This document shows, in pieces, positions 50,106-62,246 of a stretch of 64,000 nt of DNA (within the stretch, counting starts at the first letter, position 1; each line of letters starts with the position of its first letter). This stretch comes from Apteryx mantelli. Its lineage: Eukaryota; Chordata; Aves; Apterygiformes; Apterygidae. The notes beneath the pieces are model-generated. The model was not told where the DNA came from, made no database searches, and saw nothing but the letters and a program-made list of their open reading frames with translations. Made by a program: the position numbers and the translations under genes. Where the stretch lies: assembly GCF_036417845.1 (NCBI RefSeq), contig NC_089983.1, forward strand, positions 25,325,207 to 25,389,206. Direction: 5' to 3'.

Positions 50106-51189
50106 TATATAGACAACGTAATAACATTCTGTTTTCATCTACAATATAACAGGTCAGTGCAATTCTCTTATTCCTTACTGTCTTCTGAGGAATGCAAACT
50201 ATTCTGTTGGGATAAAGTTCTGAAATACGGATTTGCAGAAAGGTGGGATTTCAGAAAAGATTCACAGTGGTTATTATTGATGAAAGAGCTCTACGACTCT
50301 GCACCAATTTATAGCGACGAATTTCGACTAACAAATTCTCTGTAAGACCTGCTGATCACTTTAAATGCTCTGTCGTTTACATGCTTGCTACAGATAATGG
50401 AGGTTACCAGTCAAATTGCGCTATTTACAACAATAATAGTTAAAAATCATACAGAAAAGAGGGTTTATCTATCTAGCCTAATACGGATCTGAAGAGATTT
50501 TACCTAATTAGAATTTCCCCCACAAAAGAATAAAAAATAAAAAATCGAAACAGAAGTAAAACAGCCGACAACAGAAACAGCGATTCGTGGAAAAGACGAG
50601 ATTAAAGGCTGGAGTTAGTTGTTCTTGGGAAGAAGAGAATTTCCAAATTTACCTTCATCACATTATGCTGGTCTAGTTATTATCCCCGCTGGCTGCGTGT
50701 GAGCCGCAGCCTCGCACCCTCCCCAGGTTCTCCCCGCCGTAGCGTTTATGGTGAAGGGCAGGGCGAGAGGTCATTCGAAATCATTTACAAACATATCACA
50801 AAGTTTCATTATTTTTACTTTGGCGACAGCAGCACACAGGAGTACAAAAGTTCATGAATTGTGTCTGACCCAGCTCCTCTCTGCTGTCCCGCGGTCAACC
50901 TCTTCTCCTTCGACTATTTAAAGCAGGAACATAAGGACAAATAAGAGTGCGGGTGTGATACATCCAGCCACTGCGAAGGGCAGAACTGGGGGTGTTGCGT
51001 TTACCCGAGCGATATGTACCGGTTGGTCTGCTTGGCTCCAGCTCCCAGCTGCCTAATCTGGGGGATGCTATTTTTAAACATCTGCTTTCTGACGACTGCG
51101 GTGGCATCTCCTTCACAGCAAGTGCAACTAGAAACGATTTTGTGTCCCTAGTCTCTCTTTTCCCGGATTATTGAAATCTCCACCCAACT

Positions 51190-51350
51190 CTGTGAGCGGG
51201 GCGCCCCGTTGCACCCCCCCTCCCCGGGCGGGGGGGCCGCCGGCTGGACGGGGCGGGCGCAGCCCCCTCCCGCGCCGGGCTCGCACGTGGGCGAGCCCCG
51301 AGCCCCGACGGCCCCGACGGGGCTGAGCCGGCACCGACGGCGCTGGGGAA
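51190..51350. promoter_or_regulatory. Small CpG island next to the HOXD4 RARE
   Basis: A CpG-dense patch about 2.4-2.55 kb upstream of the HOXD4 ATG, directly beside the retinoic acid response element. It may be a promoter for the HOXD4/mir-10b primary transcript. Confidence 0.45.
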
Positions 51351-51404
51351 GCAGCAGCTCCTGCCCTGCCTAATACTACACATTTTCATATTTGTTAGAC
51401 GCTG

Positions 51405-51421
51405 TGACCTGCGTTTCACCT
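51405..51421 (-). promoter_or_regulatory. HOXD4: DR5 retinoic acid response element of HOXD4
   Basis: The minus strand reads AGGTGA-AACGC-AGGTCA, a direct repeat of the retinoid receptor half-site with a five-base spacer. A DR5 element with nearly the same half-sites is known 5' of mammalian HOXD4, where it drives hindbrain expression in response to retinoic acid. It lies about 2.6 kb upstream of the ATG. Confidence 0.85.
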
Positions 51422-51523
51422 TATTGCACGACTTGCTCAGACAGGTCAAAGCCAAAGAGTTATTGATGAACAAAAGCGTTATATATTCACCTCCTGTTCA
51501 ACTGCCCATACAAAATGCTTTTG

Positions 51524-51531
51524 ATCTATCA
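51524..51531 (-). promoter_or_regulatory. HOX-PBX-type site near the RARE
   Basis: The minus strand reads TGATAGAT, matching TGATNNAT, about 100 bases from the DR5 element. The mammalian Hoxd4 hindbrain enhancer combines retinoid and HOX/PBX inputs, so the pairing fits. The motif alone is common by chance. Confidence 0.4.
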
Positions 51532-54500
51532 GCCCTTTTGTATTCTGCTTCATAATCAGTATGCTAAATGTACGTTGGCAGAAAGCAAGAAATCCATACA
51601 TTTAGGGCCGGCCCTGGGATAACATGCCAAGGGCATCGATGTGACGCAGGGCTGAGCTACAGGAGGAGGAACGTTACCTATGGAACAACATTAAAAACGC
51701 AACGCTGGAGGCAATTGTTTATTTCGTATTTAAAGGGCTCCGAAGCCAATATTGCAACACAAGGTAAAAAGAGAAAGAGAAGCCTGGCACGAAGTGGTGA
51801 AAGAGATGATTTTTCAGAAAGCCTGGAGAGGAAACAGGGAGAAACGCAAATAAACACGGCTTCACTCCTGTACATTCTCCCAGTCAGAGCGTGGTTTGCA
51901 GAAGCGGGGAGGGCAATATGTCTTTAATGAATCTTCAAATATCGCAGGCTTTCTTTTCCTCTTTGAGAGACAAGCCAGCCTCAGTCTGAAGCACCAGGAC
52001 TAATGCATTTAGCTCCTTAGCGCAGCCAGAACGGTTCAACAGCATTTCCTGCTTCATATCTAACTGCTCTCTTCCCACCCATGCCCTCGCCCGCCCTCTG
52101 TCCCCAGTTCAGCTCATTCTGAACCACCAAAAATATGAAACGCACTAAAGGGTGCCCTCATAAGCTCAGCTATCCGTTTTCTCCCTTGTCTTCACAGCAT
52201 TTTAATCCATGTTTGATTCTCACTTGCCCAGAGAGACTCTGTACCAGAGGATCAATGCTACTGCTTAGAATAGTGCAATTGCACCACTAGGCTAACAACT
52301 CGGCTGGCTAATGCTGACAACGTCCAAATACCATTACGCCTTTCATTCATTCATGATGCCACTTCAAACGCGGTTAAAATTAGATAACAAACACAACTCT
52401 GTTTTGAATCCCGTCTGGAAAAAAAAAAAGAGGAGGAGTAGCCAAGATTATGAGACTCTGCGATATAACATGATAGATTCAGTATTTGCACGGGGAGGCG
52501 CTGTATAGTTCTACCAAGTTAAAACGGTAACCCTGCTAATTGCTTCAAAGTACTTAAGAGCAGTATGACACCTGTGCAGCCCTGTAACAAACCCTACGGA
52601 GACCGTACCTCTACTTTTGTTGCTGCCTAGGATTATCCAGGACATGATACCACAAACCGAATCACCAAGAGCATTTACATGCTGACATAATCTTTTTGTA
52701 GTAATATTCAGCAGGGATACGTCTGGTTTAATTGTTCCAATCTGAGGAAAAGAAGCAGTATTTTCAAGCAACTCCAATTCTGCAAAAAATGAGAGATTAC
52801 TCACCGTAGATGTCTTTCCATGCTGCCGAACCTGTTGCAATAAAAACGTTTGTTACTGTTATATTCCACATACGGGTGATATTTCTTTAGATCAGCTAGT
52901 GAACAGATTTGATAGATGAACACAGAGGAGAGCTGGTGGTACATCCTGCGAGCAGGCAGACTGATGGGGTGGAAGCCCCTTCCGAATGAGGACCACATTG
53001 CATACAGACAGTTTTTACGAACACATGCTTTCCCTGTGTCTGGGGTGTGATCTTTCACTTTTAATATTCATAGTCTTGATTTTATACCAGATAATTTCTA
53101 AAGGGATGAAAAGTCAGACCTCCCTCTTTCACTACTGGAAAAAAAAGAATGACAAAGGCCTTTTTTTGTTCTGCGGTAATTCAATCGCTTACAAATGAAA
53201 TATTCAGATCACCTTTGCTAAACCATCACCCATAAAATGTCACAACATGGCATGCAGCATCGTATCCGTGCTGAGCATAGAAAGAAGAAAAAATTTACAG
53301 GAATAGGTCTCGGGTTACTCCAAGACAGATAGCCTTTAAGATCACATAATTATCCAAACATTAACCACGAGCCATGCGTCTTTGTTTGCGTTATAGAAGG
53401 GTAGATTTGACTTGATCTTTGCTTCAAATCTTTTAATAAATACATTCAACGATCACAATAAGGGAGGAAAAAAAGAAAGAAAAAAAAAAAAGCACACATT
53501 CAGTCCAGTGCTCCTGAAATGCAGCGTATATTTAAAGGTAAAATACCAATATAGGGGTCCTTTGCTGTAAGCAAATTTTCGCCTCTTCTTTTGCCTTCCT
53601 GCATTATCTTGGAGAGTTGTTGTATTACACGCAGAGCAATTGCCTAGGTAACAATAGTTCACTACATAGAGCTTCCCAGGATTGCTTTTTTTTTTTTTTT
53701 TTTAAGTTCTCCCTACTCTGGATAACACTCAGAGCTTGCAAGAACAGTGGAATAATATTAGCAGTTCGGGACTAAACAATACTTTGCTGTTCCGTTCCTT
53801 TTCCTTTTTTTTTTTTTTTTTTTTTTTAAGGTTAGTTTAAAATAAGACGCTTCATCGCATTCAGAAATCTCGGACAGGGAACAGCAAGCTAATTGCAGCT
53901 TTTCCCTAGCTATTTGAGCTCTACCTGTTCTTTTTTTTTTTCAGAGTAAAGCTCGTTTAACGTTTCCGGTATTTGTATCTCATTCGCATATAGTTTCAAG
54001 AGGCACAAAGGCATCGGAGCAACTCGATCACGTAGGTGGTTGTATGAAGACGGATAGCGGACTTACTGCGAGCTTCCCTCTGGCAGGGCAAACCTGGGAG
54101 CAGAGGTGTCTCCATGGCCGCACTCCCGCAGAAGGCTCCTTGCTAACACTTCCCCGATTACTGCTTCCAGGAACGAAAGCATCTGCACTTGTATGCTCTT
54201 AAACTAATTTATGGTGGGAATTATATTTTGGCTTGTCAACTCTCAAGCCATAAAACAAAGTTTATTGGAATCACGTGCTTCTAAATAGCCACTCAGGACC
54301 TATCTCTGTGGAACCATAAATAACCTTCAGCTTTAAACTTTTATTCGCTAAATAAAGGTTCGCTGAATCTGTCCTATAAAATGGGACTGCTTCAGAATAG
54401 CGGGGATGCGCGGAAGGTCAGGTTCGCGGCGCCAGCCGGCCTTTTAAAAAGGCATGTTGGAAGGAAAGCCGCTAAGAGGGGAGCTAGCGCTCCCAAATTG

Positions 54501-55019
54501 CTCTTGAGAAAGGAGCGAGTGCCTTTCGCCGTGCGTACCAATTCAAGCCTTTCTTTGCATCTCTTAGGGGACAGGGAAGCACATCGTCAGGAGAGAACAG
54601 GGAGGTAATCTTTGGGGGGGAGGGAGTGCCCCCTTTCCCTCCCTCCGGAAGTTTATGATATTTTGGCCGGACGCCCCTGGAAAAATGGTTTTGACTCATT
54701 CATCTCCCAAACTGTTGCTCAGGCGAGTTGTGCCAGGGGCTGCGGGCTCTGCAGACACCCGCCGGGCGTTTGCAAGCGACCAAACTGCTGCAAACAGCCA
54801 GGGCACCGGGCTTTGGAAAGGGAGAAAGTGTGAAGCCTGCCACAATGAGATCTTTGAGGACTGGAACTTTAAGGAGGGTTATAAAACAATAAAACCGCCC
54901 TGGTGTGAAGGGAGCAGGGTGTGAGTTAGCAAATGAGAATTTCAAGGAGTCTAAGCACAGGAAGTCAAATGCCCCTGGCAGTCACGCAGCCGCCCTTTGC
55001 ACAAAGCAAACCGGGCACC

Positions 55020-55230
55020 GGTCCCCGATCTGTCACGGCTCAGCCGAGGGAGTTGGAGCCGTCAGGAGCTGCGCGCCCGAGAGGCGCTCGCCCCTTCCCC
55101 GCGGCGGCAGCGCCGTCCGCCCCGTCGGGTCCCGCTGCCCACAGCTGCGGGCAGGCAGCGCCCAGCGGCGCCTCCGCGCCCGGCTCGGGAAGAGAAGCCA
55201 ACTCCAGCTCCTTGATGGGGGGTGGCAGCT
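55020..55230. promoter_or_regulatory. Small CpG island
   Basis: A CpG-rich patch in the upstream region of HOXD4/mir-10b. Mammalian Hoxd4 is described with a distal promoter several kilobases upstream, and this or the following island could be its counterpart. Confidence 0.35.
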
Positions 55231-55669
55231 GGCTGGTGCCTGTCTAACGCGAGAGTTAGATCCCTCCTGGTCTGTGCATACTTGGCATCGCCATTTCCTT
55301 TCTCCGTGGAACAAATCTAGAAATACAAGCTTGAATTTGCCTAAAACAACTAGTTTAACTCTCGTCATAGTCTTTAAGTTGTTCAGGTCACAGTTGGTCA
55401 AATCGTTTTTCCACCAGAGAGCAAGAGGCATCCTGAATTCTTGCAAATACCCTCTCTTTCCCGCATCTTCTTTACGATACAGGGTTATTTGGGGTTCCGT
55501 AGTTTTCCTTTTTCTGTGTAAATGCTTTAATCAAAGACATCGCCGTCATGCACTATTGATGGCCAAAGCTGTGGAACGGCTTTTTCCTCCTATGTCCGCT
55601 GCTGCCCAGGACCGCCGGCAGAGCCTGTGCATCAGGTGACATTTAAGGAGAAATGCATAGTCGGGGAAA

Positions 55670-56290
55670 CTATGGGGCGGCCGCTGACACCCGAGGGGGA
55701 ACGGGCTCCTCCGCGCCTGCAGCCTGACGGCGCGGCGCGGCCCGGCGAAAGGGCTGGGGCAGGGCCGGCGCCGCCGGTAGCCCGACTCGAAGCAGGGCGG
55801 GGGGCGGGGGGGGAGCCCTGGCCCGGACGGCCGGGCACTCCCCCCGCGGGGGCGCCCCCGGGTCCTGCCGGCGGCCGCGCTGGGCGGGCAAGTTCTCGAC
55901 GGGGCTCCAGCCCGCGCTCTGGCCCAGGGCCCGGCAGCAGCGGGACAAAGAGGCGGGGGGGCCCTGGCAAATGCACCATTCTGACAGGCCTCCAGGGGAA
56001 CCACTTTAGGGACAGGCATCTTCAAGAAGCCAGACGTGCCCGGTAGCCTGCAGTCGCTCACCGGCTGCTCCGCAGCACCCCTCGCCCCTCCACCCACACA
56101 CACCCCGCGACGCCGCGGCCTGACGTGCGGCCGACTTGGCACGGCTTGGCACGGCACGGCACGGCACGGCACGGCACGGCTTGGCGCGGCTTGGCGCGCC
56201 CGCGGCTCCCCGCCGTCGAGCGCGCCCGCCGACCCCCGACGGGAGGCCGAGCGCAGAGGCGTCGGGAGGCGCTCAGCCAGCCGCTGTCTG
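55670..56290. promoter_or_regulatory. CpG island, possible distal HOXD4/mir-10b promoter
   Basis: A dense CpG island of about 600 bases. Overlapping open frames on both strands show no family similarity. Position makes it a candidate distal promoter, but direction is unknown. Confidence 0.4.
56136..56198. repeat. (GGCAC)n pentanucleotide repeat
   Basis: About a dozen GGCAC or GGCGC/GGCTT variant units in tandem at the edge of the CpG island. Confidence 0.9.
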
Positions 56291-57339
56291 ACGGCCAGAT
56301 GTGGGAACAGTTTCCCGGGGGAGATGGGAGAAAAGGCTATGGATCAGCATGTGAGGGGGGAGGGTGTAATGGGAAAGTCAGCATCTGATTCTACAACTTG
56401 ATTCTCAGTCATCATAATCTGGTTTTCTCACATTTCAGTTGACTTTCCCATTGCACCCCACCCCCCGATGTTTTTAGCTCTCTTGGCCAGTCTCGAGGGC
56501 AAGACCCACGCATATAATGGCTCTGGGAACGAGACACTGTTCACCAGCTCTGCTCATGTGAGTTTGGGAAGAGATGAATCCTTGAGAAGGAAGAAAAACT
56601 GGCTGCACTGGGAGTCTCCCCAAGTGAAACATTAGCCCACTGGAAAATCGGGCAAGGCAGCGCAGAGCGTTGCGAAGGGAGCAGGTGCCGCAGCGAGGGG
56701 CGCGAGCAGAGGCCAGCAGCCTTCGACACTCACTTTAATCGGAGCGGGAGCAGCAGCCCCCGGAATGGGTTTCCCGGCAAACGGCTGTCCCCAAAAGTGT
56801 CCTGGAGATCTTGGGATTGGAACTGGGAAAGGTGAGGTCGTGGGACAGTGAGAAGCTGATCAGAGAGTTACAAATCTCTGTGATCTAGGGGCAAGATGAA
56901 AGTTTCTGCAACTGAATAATTCTAACCCTAAGATTCTGAACAGGGGATTATGAGGATTTTCACATTTCCTATTCTAAAATGCAGATGTGAAAGTTGACTT
57001 TGAAGCTCTGGCTAGTTCATTCGCTAGGCTTTTATGACTATTCTCATTTTCGGGGACTGATGATCTTGAGATGGATAAGATATGGAATGAAGTAACCCCA
57101 AAATAATTGGTTTCCCTCTGGTAATTGTTGTGATAAAAGGGTTGGGAACATTGAATCGCATGTGTAAAACACTGTCTCTCTTGAAGCTACTTGACAGACA
57201 TGAGCACCAGCATGCTACCCCGAGGACCATACGGTCTGGAAATGACAGGCTCCATCTCTGACTTTAAAGACCTACTGAGCGCCTCGGTGGCGTCCAACGC
57301 ATTAGCTCTCGATGCTTTTATCGTAACTTCGACCTCTCT

Positions 57340-58910
57340 GCAGACACCCCCGCGCCCACGGCCTCGAAAAGCTGGATGTGGGCATGCAAAGGCCCCTCGC
57401 CCCGAGGGCGCCGTCCCGGGGCAGAGCAGGCCCTCGGGTGGCGGCGGAGCGAGGGGAACCGCGCCCGGAGATCAAAGGGGGGCAGCGGCGGCGGGCGCGG
57501 CCGCCCGAGGTGCGCGGGGGCAGGAGGGCGAGGAGCACCGGGAGGGACGCGACACCGGCCGTGGGAGCGCCCGGCCCGCCGGGAGCCGGGGCCGCCGGGG
57601 TCACGTCGGGGCACGGCTGGGGAAGGCGAGCCCCGAGGGCGGCAGGTGGGACAGAGGCGGGGAAAGCCGCAGGTTTCGGGGCCTGCAGCGCGCAGGGGAC
57701 GGGGAGCGCGCTATGGACGGGGCCTGCCGGCGGGGAGAGGTGGGTGCGGGCAGCATCGCTGCTCTGGCACCGACATCAAAGGGGCAGCGAAGGACACGGT
57801 GGCTGCCCGACATCAAAGAGCGGGCTGGTGCCGCGGGAGGCCGGCGAGCACCTCCTCTGAGCGCTGGCGAGCCGCCGGGGCCGAGGCGGGTCTGCCCCCA
57901 CCTCGGGGCGCACGGCTCCGCGGGGGCCCGGGAGCCGCAGGGGGCCGGAGGGCTGGAGGTGCTGGGAGAACTGGCGCCCAGCTGGGGGGCGGCTCTGGGG
58001 ACGGGGTGAAGACGCCCAAGAGTCGCGGGGGGCCCAGAGGGGGGCGGACCGACGGCTCCAGCCCTCCCGCGGGCTCCCCCTCGGGGCGGGCAGGGAGAGC
58101 AGGGTGCAGCCTGGCCGGGCCGGGGCCGGGCAGCGGGGGCGGGCGGGGCGGAGGGCAACTCTCGGAGGCGCGGAAAGCGGCCAGGCTTGTCCTACAGCGC
58201 CTTCTCCTGGAGGAGGGGGTGGCAGACGAGAGGCTGGCGGCGGCGGCGGCGAGGGGCTGCCGTGCCCCCGGCGGCCGCCGCTCCGCGCGGGCGCTGCGGC
58301 CCCGAGGGCGGGCGGCGCGGGCAGGCCGGGGCAGTCGGGGCCGGGCAGCCCCGGGGCCGCCTGCGCTGCCCGCCTGCCCCGCGGCGAGACGTGGCGGAGC
58401 CCGGCCTCGACAGCGGGGCCGGGCGGGCGGCCGGAGACGGGGCGGGCGGCGGCGCGGCCCGGACTCGTGTCTGAGCCCGGGGGGGCCGCGGCGGGGGGAC
58501 CGGGGGAGCGGACCTGGGGCTGGGGCTGGGGCTGGGACTGGCCTCCCCGACGGAGCACCCGCGGGGAGAGGCGCAGCTACACGCGCAGCTACACGCGGGC
58601 CGGGGGCTCGCTGCCGTCCGCGCTGCTGGCAGCGGCCGCGCGGGGCGAGGCGGGGCGGCTCCGCTCGCTGCCGCGGAGGCACGGCGAGGGCCCACGTACC
58701 GGGCCGCGGCCCCGTCCGCCGCCGCGGGACAGCGGGGCCGCGCCTGCGGGGCGGTGCGGCCTGCAGCCCCCGAGGCCCGGCGGCCCCGCACCCTCGACGG
58801 GCACGTCGGTGCGCATCGGCCGGGCCCGCTGTCCGGGCGCTGTGGGCTGCCCCCCCCCCCCCGGCACTGGGGGACCCCTCCCCCTTCCAGAGCATGTGAG
58901 GAGATTCCGC
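57340..58910. promoter_or_regulatory. Large orphan CpG island
   Basis: About 1.6 kb of very CpG-rich sequence with no recognised gene. Stop-free frames run across it on both strands (57376-58899 plus and 57813-59012 minus), but they are low-complexity Arg/Gly/Ala/Pro sequences as expected from composition. It may be a Polycomb-bound island or a promoter of a long non-coding RNA. Confidence 0.45.
58514..58541 (+). repeat. (GGGGCT)n run, possible G-quadruplex
   Basis: Four G-runs of three or four bases separated by CT give a pattern that can fold as a G-quadruplex on the plus strand. Confidence 0.6.
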
Positions 58911-59699
58911 GTCTGAGCAGAGCCCGCTGCCACTGAAAGCACTTTTATTGCCTCTTGTCTCTAGTGGAGAGCCTTCCTCCACGCTAAGCCCGGCCCAATC
59001 GACTTGCCGCAAGGTTTATTGTGCCTCATCTTTTTCTTTCACTTCCTGTTTTTTCCTCTCCCACTACCAGCAGCATTGACTGCCGCACTGCAGTAGAGCC
59101 GTAAATACCTTTAACAGCTGCCTGCCAACCAAGGGGTGAAATACTGTCTTTGTTCGGATTTTTTTCTGCCCCCAGAGCTCATAAAAAACACGTGAGAAAT
59201 ATATTTGCGTGCAAAAGAACAATATTATTGGGAAATAAACGAATCGGCGGGGTTTGCGGCTTTAGGAGCACAAAACCAATATATATTTCTTTGCTCAGTC
59301 TCATTGGGTTTCTGGGGTGCGCAGTTCGCATCGCCTCCCCTGCTTGCACCAGACCCCGGCAGGCTCAGGCAGCAGAAGGTGCACTGCCCTGCCCGGCACC
59401 TTCCAGCAGCTAAGTGGGAGGCCAGCCTGACTGCCCAAAGGCAACCAGCCCCAGGGATACCTGGTACTGCCAGGCAGCGCACACCGCAATTTCCTGGCTG
59501 TTATTTTTGTTGTTGTTCTTTTGCAGCACGTACGTCAGTAAAGTATGGGTTAGGAATAGTCTGTTTCCTTTGAAAAAATGAGATGAGTCATAAATTCTGT
59601 TAAACACGTCGGAAAACGAAGCAGGTGTGAGAAAGCTGGATGTGAATTCGGTATTCCAAAAATTGCAGTGCACCAACACATCTACACAGATACACGCTC

Positions 59700-59775
59700 T
59701 CGCATTATACATACATATAACATATATATACACGTACGCTCATCATATATACCATATATATTATATATACACAAT
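59700..59775. repeat. TA-rich alternating repeat
   Basis: Repeated ACATATATA and CATATATACCA units with self-complementary segments; a simple repeat. Confidence 0.8.
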
Positions 59776-59985
59776 TTGTTATGAATACACGCACATAGGT
59801 ATATTTAAGAGCATACACATATGCATGCGTGCTTTAGTTTTAATGAAAGAAAGAAAAAAAAGACACGCAAGAAAAAGAAAAAGACAGGAAGGAAGGAAGC
59901 CGTTTGAGAGGGAAAGAAGCTGAACTTCTAAATAAACCAGTGTGCTCATAAATGCATATGTGTATCCGTATGTGTCAGCATATGG

Positions 59986-60011
59986 ACACACACACACACA
60001 CACACACACAC
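59986..60011. repeat. (AC)13 microsatellite
   Basis: A perfect dinucleotide run on the plus strand. Confidence 0.95.
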
Positions 60012-60708
60012 GAATTCGTTAGAATATCCTGCTTTTGTTTTCTTCTTTTCCCCCAGGCTATTAATAATTTGAAAACAGCTCAAGGACAGGGTTTTTCGCA
60101 GTTTTTGGAGAAATTTATTACCAACTAGCTACAATAATTACTATGTCACCTAGGAGGGATTCTCGAATTAAAGTTAACATAATACACGCTTTCCCAGTTA
60201 CTCCTGAAAACTGTTGCTATGCTAAAAACGATTCTTCCCAAAAAATTCCAAAGTCACTTAGCAACTCAGTGCAACTAGTTAGTTGGAGCAAATAAGTATG
60301 ACGGAAAAGATATCCTATAACTTATTGCAACTGGGCTCCGGCTTAATAGACTTGGTAGGTACCTGAGAATGGATTAAAGAATTTCTTCTGCGGCTTCAGA
60401 GTATGTATCCTGGACATGACCCACACATTTCCACCTTCACGGGCCGCCCTGGTTATGGTTTAATAACACATTTTGCTTTACCGTTAAGTAAGTGGCTGCT
60501 TTCGAGGTAAACGACGATTTGCTAAATTCCTCTAGTGCAGTGGCACAGGCTCTGTGCATGTAATGTCATGGTGCATTTCCATCACTGACCAAAGTTGTAA
60601 TCACAAAATACAAAGCAACATTTTTTCTACATTAACAATTCGAAAATGAGGAGGAAATACATATTTCTAAATCATGTACATTCTACAGAATGAAGTAGAG
60701 GTGTAGAC

Positions 60709-60778
60709 ACGGAAGTATACACGTATACATAGGCAAGGCAGATACGAGATATATACACGTATATCGGTAAAGCAGATA
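60709..60778. repeat. Imperfect tandem duplication
   Basis: Two copies of a segment containing TATACACGTATA, followed by a GCAGATA motif, lie about 38 bases apart. The copies have diverged. Confidence 0.6.
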
Positions 60779-60879
60779 AAGTGTCTATCCCACCTACATA
60801 TTTCAAGATAAGCCTAGTTTTTTAAAACTTATCCCTGATTTAGACACCCGTGATTTCCACGTGGCAGTGAGAAACAGTG

Positions 60880-62060
60880 GTGCTGCGCTGGGTGCGTTTT
60901 GCGCGGAGCGGCCGTGCGGGCGCCGCCGAGCCTGCGGGTCCCCGCGCCCCGCGCCCCACCTTCGCGCACTGCCAAGGCAGCGCCTGGGGCCGCGTGTCCC
61001 CAGAAAATACCCCCCCCCGGGCCGGGGGGGGCCCTGCCAGCCGCCCCGGCTGCCTCCGCCCCGCAGCGGGCCGAGAGCCCCCTGCCGAATAAGGCTCTGA
61101 GGGCTGGGGATGCAGCCCCGGCGGGGGAAGGCACAGTACAGTGCGAGGAAGGACGTCGTAAAATTTCCTGGCAGCGCGTGGGGAGGCTCGCCCGGCCCCG
61201 CACAGCCCCGCACGGCCCCGAGCCGCCCCCGGGCCGCCCCGCGCCCGCCGCCCCCCGCGGCGCCCAGCGCCCCGCTCCTGCTCGGAAACACCTGTTAGGC
61301 TTTAAAGTTAGGGCCGTGACGGGCAACCAAAGCGCACAATCACACACTGCGCTTCGGCCTGTCAGGGGAAGAAAAGGGAAAAAAAGGAAAAAAAAACGGA
61401 AAAGGGCCTTTTATTAGAAGTCGCCTCCGCGGCAGGCGCTGCGCCCTGCAGCCCTTCTTCCGCGGCTCGGCGCGGAGGGCCGCGCTCGCCGCGCCGTCTC
61501 CGCGCCTCACCGCGCGCCGGCCGCCGCAGCCGCGGCGCAGCCACGATCAGCGACAATAACAGCCATGACCATAACAGCTATAACGGTGCTAGCGATAGCG
61601 ATGAGGGCAACAGTAACAGCAGTGATGGGGGGCTCCGGGGGCACAGGTGGCAAAACGGAGCTGGAGGGCGGGGGAGCGGCGCCGCGCTGCGCTACGCCCG
61701 CGCTGCGCTGCCTGGCGCGCGAGGTGCCCGGTGCGCGGGCGCGGGGGGCCCGCGGCCAGCCCGGGAGAGAGCCGAGTCCTTACCGGGTCGCGGCACTGCC
61801 CGCCTGCGGTGGAGCCCTGGAGGGTCGCTGTAATCCATTTTGCGCCCGCGTAGCAATCCGAGCCGCGGAGGAGAGCGCGGTAGCGGGGGCGGGAAGCGGC
61901 GGGCCAGGAGCGGGGGGCGGGAAGCGGCGCGGGGATCCGCGCAGCCCCCCGCGGGCGCGGGCGAGGACACGTCGCGGGGACGGGGAAGTGTCACCGCGGC
62001 GGCGGCGGGAGCGGCCGCGGGTGCGGGGGAGCCGCGGAGCGGCGGGGAGCGGGGCACAAA
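60880..62060. promoter_or_regulatory. CpG islands in the HOXD4-HOXD8 spacer
   Basis: Two adjacent CpG-rich blocks (about 60.88-61.3 and 61.43-62.06 kb), followed by a third at 62.38-62.56 kb. None contains a recognisable coding sequence. They may mark promoters of transcripts running toward HOXD4 or in antisense. Confidence 0.45.
61553..61632. repeat. Degenerate trinucleotide-like repeat
   Basis: A stretch of related units such as ATAACAGC, ATAACGGT, GCGATAGC and AACAGTAAC with a period near three to twelve bases. It gives low-complexity Thr/Ala/Ile or Val/Ala/Ile peptides and has no sign of being a real gene. Confidence 0.55.
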
Positions 62061-62211
62061 CATCGCGGCGACTGCCATACACCTCCGCGGAGACAAAGGT
62101 TAGGAAAAGAGGGGCTGAGGCTCTCCGAAGGCAGAATGCAGGGGGAAATTCGCCAGGGAAATCAGGAAAAGGCCATGAAAGCGCTCGCTGCCTGCACATG
62201 ACCAGCCGCAG

Positions 62212-62246
62212 CCAATGACGAGCCCAAATAGGTCATAAAAAGGTCT
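62212..62246 (+). promoter_or_regulatory. CCAAT box and DR5-like retinoid element
   Basis: CCAAT at 62212-62216 is followed by AGGTCA-TAAAA-AGGTCT at 62230-62246. The second motif is a direct repeat with a five-base spacer and one change from the ideal second half-site. It lies in a non-repetitive AT-richer block between two CpG islands, which resembles a conserved enhancer or promoter. Confidence 0.5.

Larger units (their letters stand above)
50022..50130 (-). ncRNA. MIR10B: microRNA precursor mir-10b
   Basis: The minus strand folds into the conserved mir-10 hairpin. The 5p mature sequence occupies 50105-50083 and begins TACCCTGTAGAACCGAATTT. The 3p arm occupies 50066-50045 and begins ACAGATTCGATTCTAGGGGA. 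Both match the vertebrate miR-10b products as I know them, and the flanking stem bases (ending in GCAAAAACTTCA) are also conserved. The gene lies 1.2 kb upstream of the HOXD4 ATG on the same strand, which is the mammalian arrangement. miR-10 family members repress HOX and other targets and are co-expressed with the neighbouring HOX genes. Confidence 0.97.

Noticed and set aside
57376-58899. A 507-codon plus-strand frame and a 399-codon minus-strand frame in the same island
   Set aside because: They overlap on opposite strands, are low complexity, and lack recognisable domains or a convincing start. They are listed as a finding about the island rather than as genes.
61565-62218. A 217-codon plus-strand frame starting in the degenerate trinucleotide repeat
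   Set aside because: The start lies in low-complexity repeat and the rest is CpG-island sequence with no domain.
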